A stretch of DNA of 64,000 nt from Salegentibacter flavus (lineage in GTDB: Bacteria; Bacteroidota; Bacteroidia; Flavobacteriales; Flavobacteriaceae). The DNA lies in contig NZ_FOVL01000002.1 in assembly GCF_900115145.1 (NCBI RefSeq), forward strand, positions 186,001 through 250,000. The letters are read 5' to 3'. Shown here piece after piece: positions 28,335 through 37,661 of the stretch. Position 1 is the stretch's first letter, and the number at the start of each line of letters is the position of its first letter. The position numbers were made by a program, and so were the translations under genes. The notes beneath the pieces were generated by a model that ran no database searches, had not been told where the DNA came from, and saw only the letters and a program-made list of their open reading frames with translations.

Positions 28335-28490
28335 TTTCACGGTAATATAAATAAGACCCTGTATTGCGCAGCATACTTGTCTTTCACAAACAAGGAAACC
28401 GATAAGTATGAAAGACTCGCTGGTGCCCGCTATGAAGTAGGAGAAAGCATTGAATCTACCTGGAACCCTGAAGAACAATCTGAGCAGTAA
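28335..28490 (+). pseudogene. Degenerate ORF remnant upstream of the N-ATPase operon
   Basis: The frame after a TGA at 28332-28334 reads FHGNINKTLYCAAYLSFTN, then KETDKYERLAGARYEVGES and ends with EEQSEQ and TAA at 28488. It has protein-like composition but no start codon. A neighbouring frame upstream (KDKFENLLPGLMYRARVDIW) runs to a stop at about 28352. The two may be parts of one decayed gene. I do not recognise the family; an origin in mobile DNA is possible but unproven. Confidence 0.4.
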
Positions 28491-30306
<1,816 letters not shown>

Positions 30307-30309
30307 AAA

Positions 30310-30723
30310 ATGATTGAAATGGAAAATGAATTAATGACCATTAAAATCCTTCTTCCATTCAAGATTTTCGATAAAGTAAGAAATGTGAAACGGGTTGTTG
30401 CCGAAACAGGCGAAGGATTTTTTGGTCTTTTACCACAAAGACTGGACTGTGTTGCCGCATTGATACCGGGAATTTTTATTTATGAAACAGAAGCAGAAGG
30501 AGTTCGATATTTAGCTATTGATGAAGGGATCCTGGTAAAAGCAGGACCGGAAGTACTGGTTTCTGTTCGCAATGCCATTGGGGGCGCCGATCTTGGAAAG
30601 CTTCGGGAATCGGTAGAAAAAGATTTTATGGATCTCGATGAAAATGAAAGAAAAGCCCGCTCTGTAATGGCCAAATTGGAAAGCGGATTTATTTACAGCC
30701 TGGAAAAATTAAGTAAAGAATAA
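30310..30723 (+). CDS. atpC: N-type F-ATPase epsilon subunit
   Basis: 137 residues if read from the first ATG; an ATG at 30319 (MENELMTIKILLPF) or 30334 (MTIKILLPF) gives a more typical start. The N-terminal beta-sandwich is recognised from GEGFFGLLPQRLDCVAALIPG and the YLAIDEGILVKAG strand pair. A short C-terminal helical hairpin follows (about 105-137). Second position, directly after atpD, is the N-ATPase order; in housekeeping operons of this phylum atpDC is often separate. It forms the central stalk with gamma. Confidence 0.9.
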   Translation: MIEMENELMTIKILLPFKIFDKVRNVKRVVAETGEGFFGLLPQRLDCVAALIPGIFIYETEAEGVRYLAIDEGILVKAGPEVLVSVRNAIGGADLGKLRESVEKDFMDLDENERKARSVMAKLESGFIYSLEKLSKE

Positions 30724-30727
30724 AATA

Positions 30728-31084
30728 ATGGCACCTGCAAATAAGAAAAATAAAGGGAATGCATTTAGCCAACAGGTGGGCAAAAAAGAAAGGCGCAAAC
30801 TTAAAGCCTTGCGCGATAAAAAAAAGAGCATTTGGTCTGGGCTGGGAATGTTCGGAATGGTGGGCTGGTCTGTGGCCGTACCTACGCTGTTGGGAACGAT
30901 CTTAGGAATTTGGTTAGATAAAAATTATCCTCAATCTTTTTCCTGGACATTGACCTTTTTGGTCATAGGCTTATTAATAGGCTGTCTGATAGCGTGGTTT
31001 TGGGTGGCTAATGAAGATAGAGAGATGAATCCAACCGATAAAGATGAAGAGTTGAATCTTACAAAAGAGGAAAAAGATGAATGA
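30728..31084 (+). CDS. atpQ: N-ATPase AtpQ (AtpZ/AtpI-like) membrane protein
   Basis: 118 residues. A basic N-terminus (KKERRKLKALRDKKKSIWSG) is followed by two transmembrane helices (about 40-60 and 73-95) and an acidic C-terminal tail. The position between atpC and atpR and the GTILGIWLDKNYPQ loop identify AtpQ, which resembles the AtpI/AtpZ assembly or Mg2+-uptake proteins of F-ATPase operons. Its exact role in N-ATPases is not known. The stop overlaps the atpR start by 8 nt. Confidence 0.85.
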   Translation: MAPANKKNKGNAFSQQVGKKERRKLKALRDKKKSIWSGLGMFGMVGWSVAVPTLLGTILGIWLDKNYPQSFSWTLTFLVIGLLIGCLIAWFWVANEDREMNPTDKDEELNLTKEEKDE

Positions 31085-31397
31085 AATTATATACATGGTG
31101 TTTGTGCTCACAGCCGGGTTAGTTTTAGGAATATTATTTTTTGGAGGGCTTTGGTTCACTGTAAAAAAGGCGGTTACCTCAAAAAGGCCTGCATTATGGC
31201 TTATTGGTAGTTTTTTTATTCGGGTGAGTATTACTTTAGTTGGGTTTTATTACCTGTCCCAGGGAAGTTGGAAAAACCTTCTTATTTCTGTCTTAGGGTT
31301 TATTATTGCCCGAACTATCATTATTTACCTGACTAAATCTATTGAAGAAAAATCAATACAATTAAAAAAACAGACAAGTCATGAAGCTAAGTCCTGA
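31077..31397 (+). CDS. atpR: N-ATPase AtpR membrane protein
   Basis: 106 residues with three to four predicted helices. AtpR is a hallmark of N-ATPase operons. In the family, conserved Arg residues in membrane helices are proposed to interact with the c ring. Here candidates are the Arg in SFFIRVSITL (about residue 50) and in IIARTIIIYL (about residue 78). The gene overlaps atpQ by 8 nt and atpB by 17 nt, so expression is tightly coupled. Confidence 0.88.
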   Translation: MNEIIYMVFVLTAGLVLGILFFGGLWFTVKKAVTSKRPALWLIGSFFIRVSITLVGFYYLSQGSWKNLLISVLGFIIARTIIIYLTKSIEEKSIQLKKQTSHEAKS

Positions 31398-32052
31398 TGA
31401 AACTATATTTTGGGAATATGGTTTTATTAATATTAATCTAACCATTGTTACTACATGGGCATTAATGCTGATTCTGGTGATTTCATCAAGATTAATCACC
31501 AGGAATCTCAAAGTAGAAATTCATATTTCCCGCTGGCAAGTGATTTTAGAGATAATCGTAATAATGATAAACAATCAAATAAAAGAAATAGGCCTTGAAA
31601 AACCAGAAAAATATATCGGGTTTATCGGAACTTTATTCCTGTTTATTGGCTTAGCCAATTTATTCGTCATTTTTCCATGGTATCAACCACCAACAAGTTC
31701 CCTTTCTGCTACCGCGGCTTTGGCTATTAGCGTCTTTCTGTCTGTGCCTTATTTTGGTATTGGGAAGAAAGGCCTTGGAGGTTATCTAAAAAGTTATCTC
31801 AAACCAACGTTTATGATGTTGCCATTTAACCTGATAAGTGAGGTTTCACGAACCCTGGCTCTTGCTATAAGGTTGTTTGGGAATATCATGAGTGGAGGAA
31901 TGATTGTGGCCATACTTTTAAGCATAGCGCCATTTATTTTTCCGGTCATCATGAATGTTCTTGGCCTGCTTACAGGAATGATACAGGCTTATATTTTTAG
32001 TATTCTGGCAACAGTTTATATAGCTGGGGCGGTAAAAATAAAAGCAATATAA
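31381..32052 (+). CDS. atpB: N-type F-ATPase subunit a
   Basis: 223 residues, integral membrane. The essential Arg of subunit a is in the EVSRTLALAIRLFGNIMSGG segment (about 155-175), which also holds the family's LRLFGN-like motif. The N-terminus (LSPDETIFWEYGFININ) is short, as in N-ATPases. It forms the ion half-channels against the c ring. It begins within atpR (17-nt overlap) and is followed by atpE after 24 nt. Confidence 0.93.
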   Translation: MKLSPDETIFWEYGFININLTIVTTWALMLILVISSRLITRNLKVEIHISRWQVILEIIVIMINNQIKEIGLEKPEKYIGFIGTLFLFIGLANLFVIFPWYQPPTSSLSATAALAISVFLSVPYFGIGKKGLGGYLKSYLKPTFMMLPFNLISEVSRTLALAIRLFGNIMSGGMIVAILLSIAPFIFPVIMNVLGLLTGMIQAYIFSILATVYIAGAVKIKAI

Positions 32053-32076
32053 CTATTAACTAAAAAGAGGATAAAA

Positions 32077-32343
32077 ATGGATGATTTAACACTAATTGCA
32101 GTAGTCTCAATAATTACTGCCGGATTTACAACAGCAGTAGGAACTATGTTCCCTGCAATAGGCGAAGGGAGAGCCTTATCAAAAGCACTGAGTTCTATAG
32201 CCCAGCAACCTGATTCTTCTTCCACTATTACAAGGACGTTATTTGTGGGATTGGCGATGATCGAATCTACAGCCATTTATTGTTTTGTGCTTTCAATGAT
32301 CCTCATTTTCGCTAACCCGTTCTGGAATCATTTTATTCAATAA
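32077..32343 (+). CDS. atpE: N-type F-ATPase subunit c with two membrane carboxylates
   Basis: 88 residues forming a two-helix hairpin. Helix 1 carries FPAIGEGRA with E30. Helix 2 carries MIESTAIYCF with E63, S64, T65 and Y68. The E-S-T-x-x-Y pattern matches the sodium-ligand signature of Na+-type c subunits, and the extra E30 is the N-ATPase double-carboxylate feature. Published discussion of N-ATPases has proposed sodium, while structural work on a Burkholderia ring argued for protons. The ion here is therefore open. The polar loop (AQQPDSSSTITR) contacts the central stalk. Confidence 0.93.
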   Translation: MDDLTLIAVVSIITAGFTTAVGTMFPAIGEGRALSKALSSIAQQPDSSSTITRTLFVGLAMIESTAIYCFVLSMILIFANPFWNHFIQ

Positions 32344-32353
32344 TATATTCATT

Positions 32354-33136
32354 ATGCAAATTGATTGGTTTACCGTAATTGCCCAGATAATTAACTTCCT
32401 CATTTTAGTGGGGTTGCTCAAACGATTTCTATATAAACCAATTCTTAATGCCATTGAAGAACGCGAAAACAAAATTTCCTCTCAACTTGAGGAGGCCGAA
32501 TCAAAAAAAGAAGAAGCTCAAAAGGAAAAAGAGGAATTCAAACAAAAAAATGAAGATTTTGAAGATAAAAAAAAGAAATTAATGAAAAAGGCCGTTGAGG
32601 AATCTGAAGAAAAACGTGAGGAACTTCTTGAAAAAGCTAGAAAAGAAGCCGGCAAATTTCGATCCCGACTTAAAAAATCTTCGGAAGAAGTCCAACAGAA
32701 TCTCAGCCAGGAGATCGAGGAAAAGGTACAGAAGGAAGTTTTTGCAATTACCAGAAAAGCTCTTTCAGACCTTGCTTCCCTCGATATGGAGGAACAAACC
32801 CTAAAGGTCTTCATCAGCCGTCTAAATGAATTGAAAGAAGATGAAAAGAAAGAATTTCTGGAAGCTTTTAAATCTAAGTCGGATCCAATTATGGTTCGAA
32901 GCGCATTTGATCTTCCCTCAAAACAGAAAACTGAAATTCAAAAGACAGTTGCGGGTATTTTAGGGACCGAAACCAAATTTCAATATAAAACCGTACCGGA
33001 ATTAGTGAGTGGTATCGAACTTACTGCTAACGGATTTAAAATTTCCTGGAGTATTTCAGAGTATCTGAATTCTCTGGAGAAAAATATTTCAGAAACAATA
33101 GAAGAAGAATCCAAAAAAGGATCAGAAAAACAATAA
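32354..33136 (+). CDS. atpF: N-type F-ATPase subunit b with delta-like C-terminal domain
   Basis: 260 residues, much longer than an ordinary b subunit (~160). An N-terminal membrane helix (about 5-22, [17 protein letters not shown]) leads into a long charged coiled coil (about 35-140). A globular C-terminal domain (about 155-250) resembles the delta/OSCP region, for example [18 protein letters not shown]. No separate atpH is in the operon, so this fused subunit should supply the whole peripheral stalk. This is the known arrangement in N-ATPases. 10 nt follow atpE and 1 nt precedes atpA. Confidence 0.9.
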   Translation: MQIDWFTVIAQIINFLILVGLLKRFLYKPILNAIEERENKISSQLEEAESKKEEAQKEKEEFKQKNEDFEDKKKKLMKKAVEESEEKREELLEKARKEAGKFRSRLKKSSEEVQQNLSQEIEEKVQKEVFAITRKALSDLASLDMEEQTLKVFISRLNELKEDEKKEFLEAFKSKSDPIMVRSAFDLPSKQKTEIQKTVAGILGTETKFQYKTVPELVSGIELTANGFKISWSISEYLNSLEKNISETIEEESKKGSEKQ

Positions 33137-33137
33137 G

Positions 33138-34682
33138 ATGCCGTCAGGGGAATTAAATAAAACTTTAAAGAGGACCTTCGATAAATTAACCCGGAGCAGG
33201 GAAAATTACGTTCCATCGCTTACTCCCCGCGAAGTTGGTTACGTGATGAGCGTATCATCTGGCGTGGTCAGGGTTTCCGGACTTCAAGGTGCAGGTTTTG
33301 AAGAACTGCTGAAGTTTCCCAATGATTTATTTGGAATTGCTTACAACCTTGATGAAAGTGAAATAGGTGTAATTCTTTTGGGAGAAGATACAGATTTGAG
33401 CGTGGGCGATGAGGTGGAACTGACAGGACGGGTATTGGATGTTCCTGTAGGAGAAGGCTTGATTGGGAGGGTGATCAATCCGTTGGGAAAACCTATGGAT
33501 GACAAAGGAAATATCACCTTTAATAAACGTTTGCCAATTCAACGCCCTGCTCCTGCTATTATGGATAGAGCGGAGGTTAGGGTTCCATTGCAAACGGGAT
33601 TAAAAGTGGTGGATGCTTTGATTCCCATTGGCCGGGGGCAACGTGAATTAATCCTGGGTGACCGGCAAACAGGAAAGACTGCCATTGCAATTGACACCAT
33701 ACTTAATCAAAACGATAAAAATGTAATTTGTGTTTATTGTGCTATTTCACAGCGCTCATCCTCGGTTGCAAAAGTAATCGCAAATCTGAAAGATAAAGGA
33801 GCAATGGAATACACCATTGTGGTAGTTGCTGAAGGGAATAACTCCCCCGGATTAAAATATATAGCCCCATATGCGGCTACCAGTATTGCAGAATACTTTA
33901 TGGAACAAGGCAAAGATGTGCTTATTGTTTATGACGATCTTACTCATCACGCCCGTGCCTATCGAGAACTTTCCCTTTTGCTGAGAAGGCCACCGGGACG
34001 TGAGGCATTTCCGGGGGATATCTTTTATATACATTCAAAATTACTGGAAAGAGCGACTCATTTAAACGAAGATCTTGGAGGAGGATCACTCACTGCCTTG
34101 CCAATTATAGAAACCGAAGCTCAAAATATTTCAGCCTATATTCCTACAAATCTTATTTCCATAAATGATGGTCAACTTTATCTTTCCCCTAAATTATTTG
34201 AACAAGGTGTTTTGCCAGCGGTGGATATTGGCAAATCTGTTTCCCGTGTTGGGGGAAAAGCACAATTGCCGGCCTTTCAATCTATAACCGGTAACTTAAA
34301 ACTCGCGTATTCCCAGTTTGAAGAACTGGAGAGTTTTGCCCGTTTTGGAACCCGCCTGGATGATGACACAAAAGAGAAGATCAACCATGGAAAACGAATT
34401 CGTGAAGGTCTGAAACAACCAGAACTTCAGCCAATGGCAGTTCCCGAACAAATTATGGTTCTTCTCGCATTAACAAACGGTCTTTTTGATACGATTCCAC
34501 TTGACAAAATGCGGGAGGCTGAAGTTTCTTTATTGGAGAAAGCCAATGAAATTCCTGAGGAAATTATTGACCGGATATTTTCAGATAAAAAGTTGAGCGA
34601 TGAGGACCGACAGTCAATCCTGGAAATTGCCGATGAGAAACTTTCTTCTTTTCAGGAGAAACCGGAACCAAAAAAGAACTGA
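33138..34682 (+). CDS. atpA: N-type F-ATPase alpha subunit
   Basis: 514 residues, full length. The P-loop GDRQTGKT is at 174-181. The [21 protein letters not shown] region and the [12 protein letters not shown] segment are conserved among alpha subunits. The Arg finger lies in the [11 protein letters not shown]-like stretch, here [12 protein letters not shown]. The C-terminal helical domain is complete. Alternating with beta it makes the F1 hexamer. Penultimate position (F-A-G) is the N-ATPase order. Confidence 0.95.
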   Translation: MPSGELNKTLKRTFDKLTRSRENYVPSLTPREVGYVMSVSSGVVRVSGLQGAGFEELLKFPNDLFGIAYNLDESEIGVILLGEDTDLSVGDEVELTGRVLDVPVGEGLIGRVINPLGKPMDDKGNITFNKRLPIQRPAPAIMDRAEVRVPLQTGLKVVDALIPIGRGQRELILGDRQTGKTAIAIDTILNQNDKNVICVYCAISQRSSSVAKVIANLKDKGAMEYTIVVVAEGNNSPGLKYIAPYAATSIAEYFMEQGKDVLIVYDDLTHHARAYRELSLLLRRPPGREAFPGDIFYIHSKLLERATHLNEDLGGGSLTALPIIETEAQNISAYIPTNLISINDGQLYLSPKLFEQGVLPAVDIGKSVSRVGGKAQLPAFQSITGNLKLAYSQFEELESFARFGTRLDDDTKEKINHGKRIREGLKQPELQPMAVPEQIMVLLALTNGLFDTIPLDKMREAEVSLLEKANEIPEEIIDRIFSDKKLSDEDRQSILEIADEKLSSFQEKPEPKKN

Positions 34683-34687
34683 ACATA

Positions 34688-35584
34688 ATGGACACCTTAG
34701 AGAGCTTACGCAGAAAACTAGGAGGAGCAGGAGATCTCAAATCGGTCGTCCGGACCATGAAAACCATGGCAGCTTCAAATATTGGACAATATGAGTCTGC
34801 CGTAAATTCCCTGGGAGATTATTACCGTACCGTAACCTTGGGGATTCTCGCCTTTTTTAGTGAACAGGACATCAATCTAAAGGAAGAAGATTTAACCTCA
34901 AAAAAAAACGATTCAAAATCAATTTGCGCCATTGTTTTTGGGTCCGATCAGGGCCTTGTTGGGCCTTTTAATGATTCCCTTTCCGATTTTGTTTCGAACT
35001 CCCTTCAGGAATTTCCAGGCGAAAAAGAAATCTGGGTGGTAGGTGAGCGTATTCAATTCCGATTGATGGATCTCGGACTTAATGTAACAAAACTTTTTTC
35101 CGTTCCAAATTCGGTTAACGCAATTACCGTTCTGGTTAGAGAAATATTGATTAAAAGTCTCGAAAATTTTGAAACAGAAGAAATGAAGGAATATTACCTG
35201 TTTCATAACCAACCAAAACCCCCAACAGGTTACAAGTCTGTAATGCAAAAATTGTTACCGTTGGAAAAAAAATGGTTGCATGTATTAGATGTTCAAAAAT
35301 GGCCTACAAAAAATTTACCGCAGGTTGCCGGAGGAAAAGAATCAACCCTGAAGGCACTTATCCGGGAATTTCTTTTTGTTTCGTTGTTTAAGGCAAGTGC
35401 AGAGTCTTCGGTCAGTGAAAACTCAAGTCGTTTAGCCGCTATGCAACGGGCTGAAAAAAATATAGATGAGATGTTGGATGATCTTGGCGGTAAATTCCAT
35501 CACAGGCGTCAAAGCGCCATTGATGAAGAATTATTTGATTTGATTTCCGGATTTGAAGCTTTGAAAGAGGATCCCAAAACGTAA
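34688..35584 (+). CDS. atpG: N-type F-ATPase gamma subunit
   Basis: 298 residues, last gene of the operon. The N-terminal helix (LESLRRKLGGAGDLKSVVRTMKTMAASNI) and the C-terminal helix (SRLAAMQRAEKNIDEMLDDL) form the rotor coiled coil. The central Rossmann-like part begins CAIVFGSDQGLVGPFN. The long form of the N-terminal helix motif is N-ATPase-like. With epsilon it transmits rotation between F1 and the c ring. A perfect 16-bp palindrome lies 32 nt after its stop. Confidence 0.92.
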   Translation: MDTLESLRRKLGGAGDLKSVVRTMKTMAASNIGQYESAVNSLGDYYRTVTLGILAFFSEQDINLKEEDLTSKKNDSKSICAIVFGSDQGLVGPFNDSLSDFVSNSLQEFPGEKEIWVVGERIQFRLMDLGLNVTKLFSVPNSVNAITVLVREILIKSLENFETEEMKEYYLFHNQPKPPTGYKSVMQKLLPLEKKWLHVLDVQKWPTKNLPQVAGGKESTLKALIREFLFVSLFKASAESSVSENSSRLAAMQRAEKNIDEMLDDLGGKFHHRRQSAIDEELFDLISGFEALKEDPKT

Positions 35585-35615
35585 AAACCTTTTCGGCAAA
35601 TCACTTATAAGTCCC

Positions 35616-35631
35616 TTGAAATTCATTTCAA
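35616..35631. promoter_or_regulatory. 16-bp palindrome between atpG and the aminotransferase gene
   Basis: TTGAAAT-tc-ATTTCAA, a 7-bp perfect inverted repeat with a 2-nt centre, too AT-rich for a strong terminator. It could be an operator for the downstream gene; this is inference. Confidence 0.3.
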
Positions 35632-35746
35632 TTGAGGTTGCATAAAAAGTTTTCGTTAGGGCAAAACCTACCATTATCAGGGGGGGCGAATAGAACCTTT
35701 ACCTTGGATGCTAAATAACAGGATACGAAAAAATAAAATTCACATT

Positions 35747-36973
35747 ATGTATAGACAAGTAGAAGTGTCACAAACTTTACTGATCAATACCCAATCAAAA
35801 AACTTAGCAGTCCAAAATAAAAAAGTGATCGCATTTGGATTTGGACAATCCCCTTTTATGCCTCCCAAATCTGTTTTGGAAGCCTTAAAAAATTCAGCAC
35901 ATCACAAGGAATATTCATCAGTTCAGGGTGATTTGGAACTCAGGGAATATATGGCACAGTTCCACAAAGCACACAACGGATTGCAAGTTGACCCCGAAAA
36001 TATATTAATTGCCCCGGGGTCAAAAATATTGATCTTCAATATTCTGCTGGCATTCGAAAAAGCCGATGTTTTTATTCCCGCTCCATCGTGGGTCTCCTAT
36101 TCCCCACAGGCAAAACTTGCGGGACACAATGTCATAAAAGTAAATACTTCCTTTGAAGAGCGATGGAGAATAAGTTCCAAATCAATAAATGAAGCAGCTA
36201 AAAACAAGCAGCACGAGGCTTCTGTCATGATATTGAACTATCCCGGAAATCCAGATGGATTATCCTATACCGAAGATGAACTTAAGGATATTGCCCAAGC
36301 CTCAAAAGCATTGAACATATTGGTAATTTCGGACGAAATTTACGGTTTACTTGACCATAACCATTCCCATCTTTCTTTTTCCAATTATTATCCGGAGAGA
36401 ACCATAACAACCACAGGCCTGTCCAAATGGTGTGGGGTTGGGGGCTGGCGTTTTGGTGCGGCTTTACTTTATAACAATATCGAACCCGAATTCAAACAAG
36501 CTTTGATTGGGATTGGCTCTGAAACATATTCTTGTGCTCCAACTCCTGTTCAATTAGCGGCAAAAGTGGCATATAAGAATTATGATGAAATAGTACCCTA
36601 TCTGAAGAAGCAAACACATATTCTAAATCAAATAGGGAACTTTTGTGCAGAGCAGTTAAATTCATCTGGAATACGGGTACATCTGCCACAAGGAGGATTC
36701 TACCTTTTTCCCGATTTTTCCTTGCATAAAGAAAAGCTCAATAATTACGGCGTTAAAACCTCAAATGATTTGTGTCAACAATTATTAAAAGATACCGGGG
36801 TTGCTCTTTTGCCTGCATCGGCATTCGGATTTGACCAGGACTATTTGGCTGCGAGATTAGCTTATGTAGATTTCCCGGATCCGGCAGAAAAAGTTGAATT
36901 TGATTTAAATACCGATTGTCCTAATGTGATTGAAGGAATATATCTAATATGTGCCTGGATCTCAAATATTTAA
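35747..36973 (+). CDS. PLP-dependent aminotransferase, class I/II
   Basis: 408 residues from the ATG at 35747; another in-frame ATG at 35708 adds 13 basic residues without family character. Fold type I markers: ILIAPGSKILIF, the Asp that pairs with the PLP pyridine nitrogen in VISDEIYGLL (D196), and the Schiff-base Lys in TTGLSKWCGVGGWRFG (K227). An NYPGNPDG segment is also present. It resembles aspartate/aromatic aminotransferases; the amino acid is not determinable. Placed between the N-ATPase operon and pseudogenes in the island, with no partner gene. Confidence 0.85.
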   Translation: MYRQVEVSQTLLINTQSKNLAVQNKKVIAFGFGQSPFMPPKSVLEALKNSAHHKEYSSVQGDLELREYMAQFHKAHNGLQVDPENILIAPGSKILIFNILLAFEKADVFIPAPSWVSYSPQAKLAGHNVIKVNTSFEERWRISSKSINEAAKNKQHEASVMILNYPGNPDGLSYTEDELKDIAQASKALNILVISDEIYGLLDHNHSHLSFSNYYPERTITTTGLSKWCGVGGWRFGAALLYNNIEPEFKQALIGIGSETYSCAPTPVQLAAKVAYKNYDEIVPYLKKQTHILNQIGNFCAEQLNSSGIRVHLPQGGFYLFPDFSLHKEKLNNYGVKTSNDLCQQLLKDTGVALLPASAFGFDQDYLAARLAYVDFPDPAEKVEFDLNTDCPNVIEGIYLICAWISNI

Positions 36974-37011
36974 AAATTTTTGTGAGCGAAAATTGGAGAA
37001 CAGGGTCAAAA

Positions 37012-37281
37012 TCACTTAAGCCTCATTTCCAATCCGATTTTAAAAGCGACAAACCCGAGAACCATATGGGTGATGAATTCCATATCAACCAAGGCTTGCT
37101 TATTTAAAAATTCAAACCAGAAAGCCTCAAAAGAATTCCTGCAACCAGATATGCAATAATGTCTGGAAGTCCCAGTCGTTTGGTTAGTTGCGACAATGGC
37201 AGAGGAATCAAAAAACATGATGACTATTGTAAAAAGTATTGAAAAAGAACTATCTTCAAACATTATATTTGTGTTTTTCAA
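37012..37281 (-). pseudogene. Frameshifted N-terminal remnant of a CPA2-type cation:proton antiporter
   Basis: Three reading-frame pieces on the minus strand line up with the start of a Kef/NapA-like antiporter. The first is MFEDSSFSILFTIVIMFF. The second, in another frame from 37205 to a stop at 37104, reads PLPLSQLTKRLGLPDIIAY and continues LVAGILLRLSGLN, the family's hallmark second helix. The third, back in the first frame, reads DMEFITHMVLGFVAFKIGLE. Frame changes fall at a T run near 37212 and near 37110. The gene then stops after MRLK at 37012, so only ~90 of ~400+ codons remain. Confidence 0.7.
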
Positions 37282-37378
37282 CTAGTAATTCTATTGCTTG
37301 AAAATCAGCAATTATTAAAAATATTCATAAATTATTGTATATCTGTTTAGCGTCTACTCGCTGTAATGCTCGCTATTA

Positions 37379-37519
37379 CTAACCTTTCAAAAATTTTATC
37401 TCAAAATAACTCCTATTTAGCTCGTATATAAATTCGTTGAGGTATAGTTGCAGGTATTTTTTCTTGATTTTGTGGTAGGTGCCAACGAATTTTCTTTTGG
37501 CATTATTGATTGCAATGTG
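37379..37519 (-). mobile_element. IS1595-family transposase, C-terminal remnant
   Basis: After an in-frame stop the minus strand reads HIAINNAKRKFVGTYHKIKK, then KYLQLYLNEFIYELNRSYF and a stop at 37379. The pattern (V/A)HI-AI-N-K---GTYH-I-KKYLQ-YLNEF-Y-LNR is the conserved C-terminus of IS1595 (ISXO2-like) transposases. The catalytic core and both ends are missing, so it is a dead fragment. It lies between the antiporter remnant and the dehydrogenase remnant. Confidence 0.7.
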
Positions 37520-37543
37520 TCATTTCAGCATTACAATCATTAA

Positions 37544-37660
37544 TTACTTAGCTATATGGGCTTCCACGTAATTTTTTTTAGGTAATTCAAATTTGCCATT
37601 GTTTGCTTTTTTCAGATAAGGCTTTTCATATGGTGAGATATTATAAGCTGTAATTTTCAT
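37544..37660 (-). pseudogene. D-lactate dehydrogenase-like (2-hydroxyacid dehydrogenase) N-terminal fragment
   Basis: 38 codons from an ATG placed 1 nt after the stop of the upstream P-type ATPase gene. The sequence MKITAYNISPYEKPYLKKAN resembles the start of LdhA-type D-lactate dehydrogenases (pattern MK---YS-K-Y-K-YL---N). It ends with EAHIAK and TAA, and the NAD-binding and catalytic domains are missing. The IS1595 remnant begins just beyond. I infer that a fermentative dehydrogenase was once the last gene of the ppsA operon. The match is short, so other 2-hydroxyacid dehydrogenases are possible. Confidence 0.4.
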
Positions 37661-37661
37661 T

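Noticed and set aside
37012-37281. Intact 89-residue protein
   Set aside because: The middle of the translation is nonsense, while another frame over the same bases encodes the conserved antiporter segment; it is a frameshifted pseudogene.
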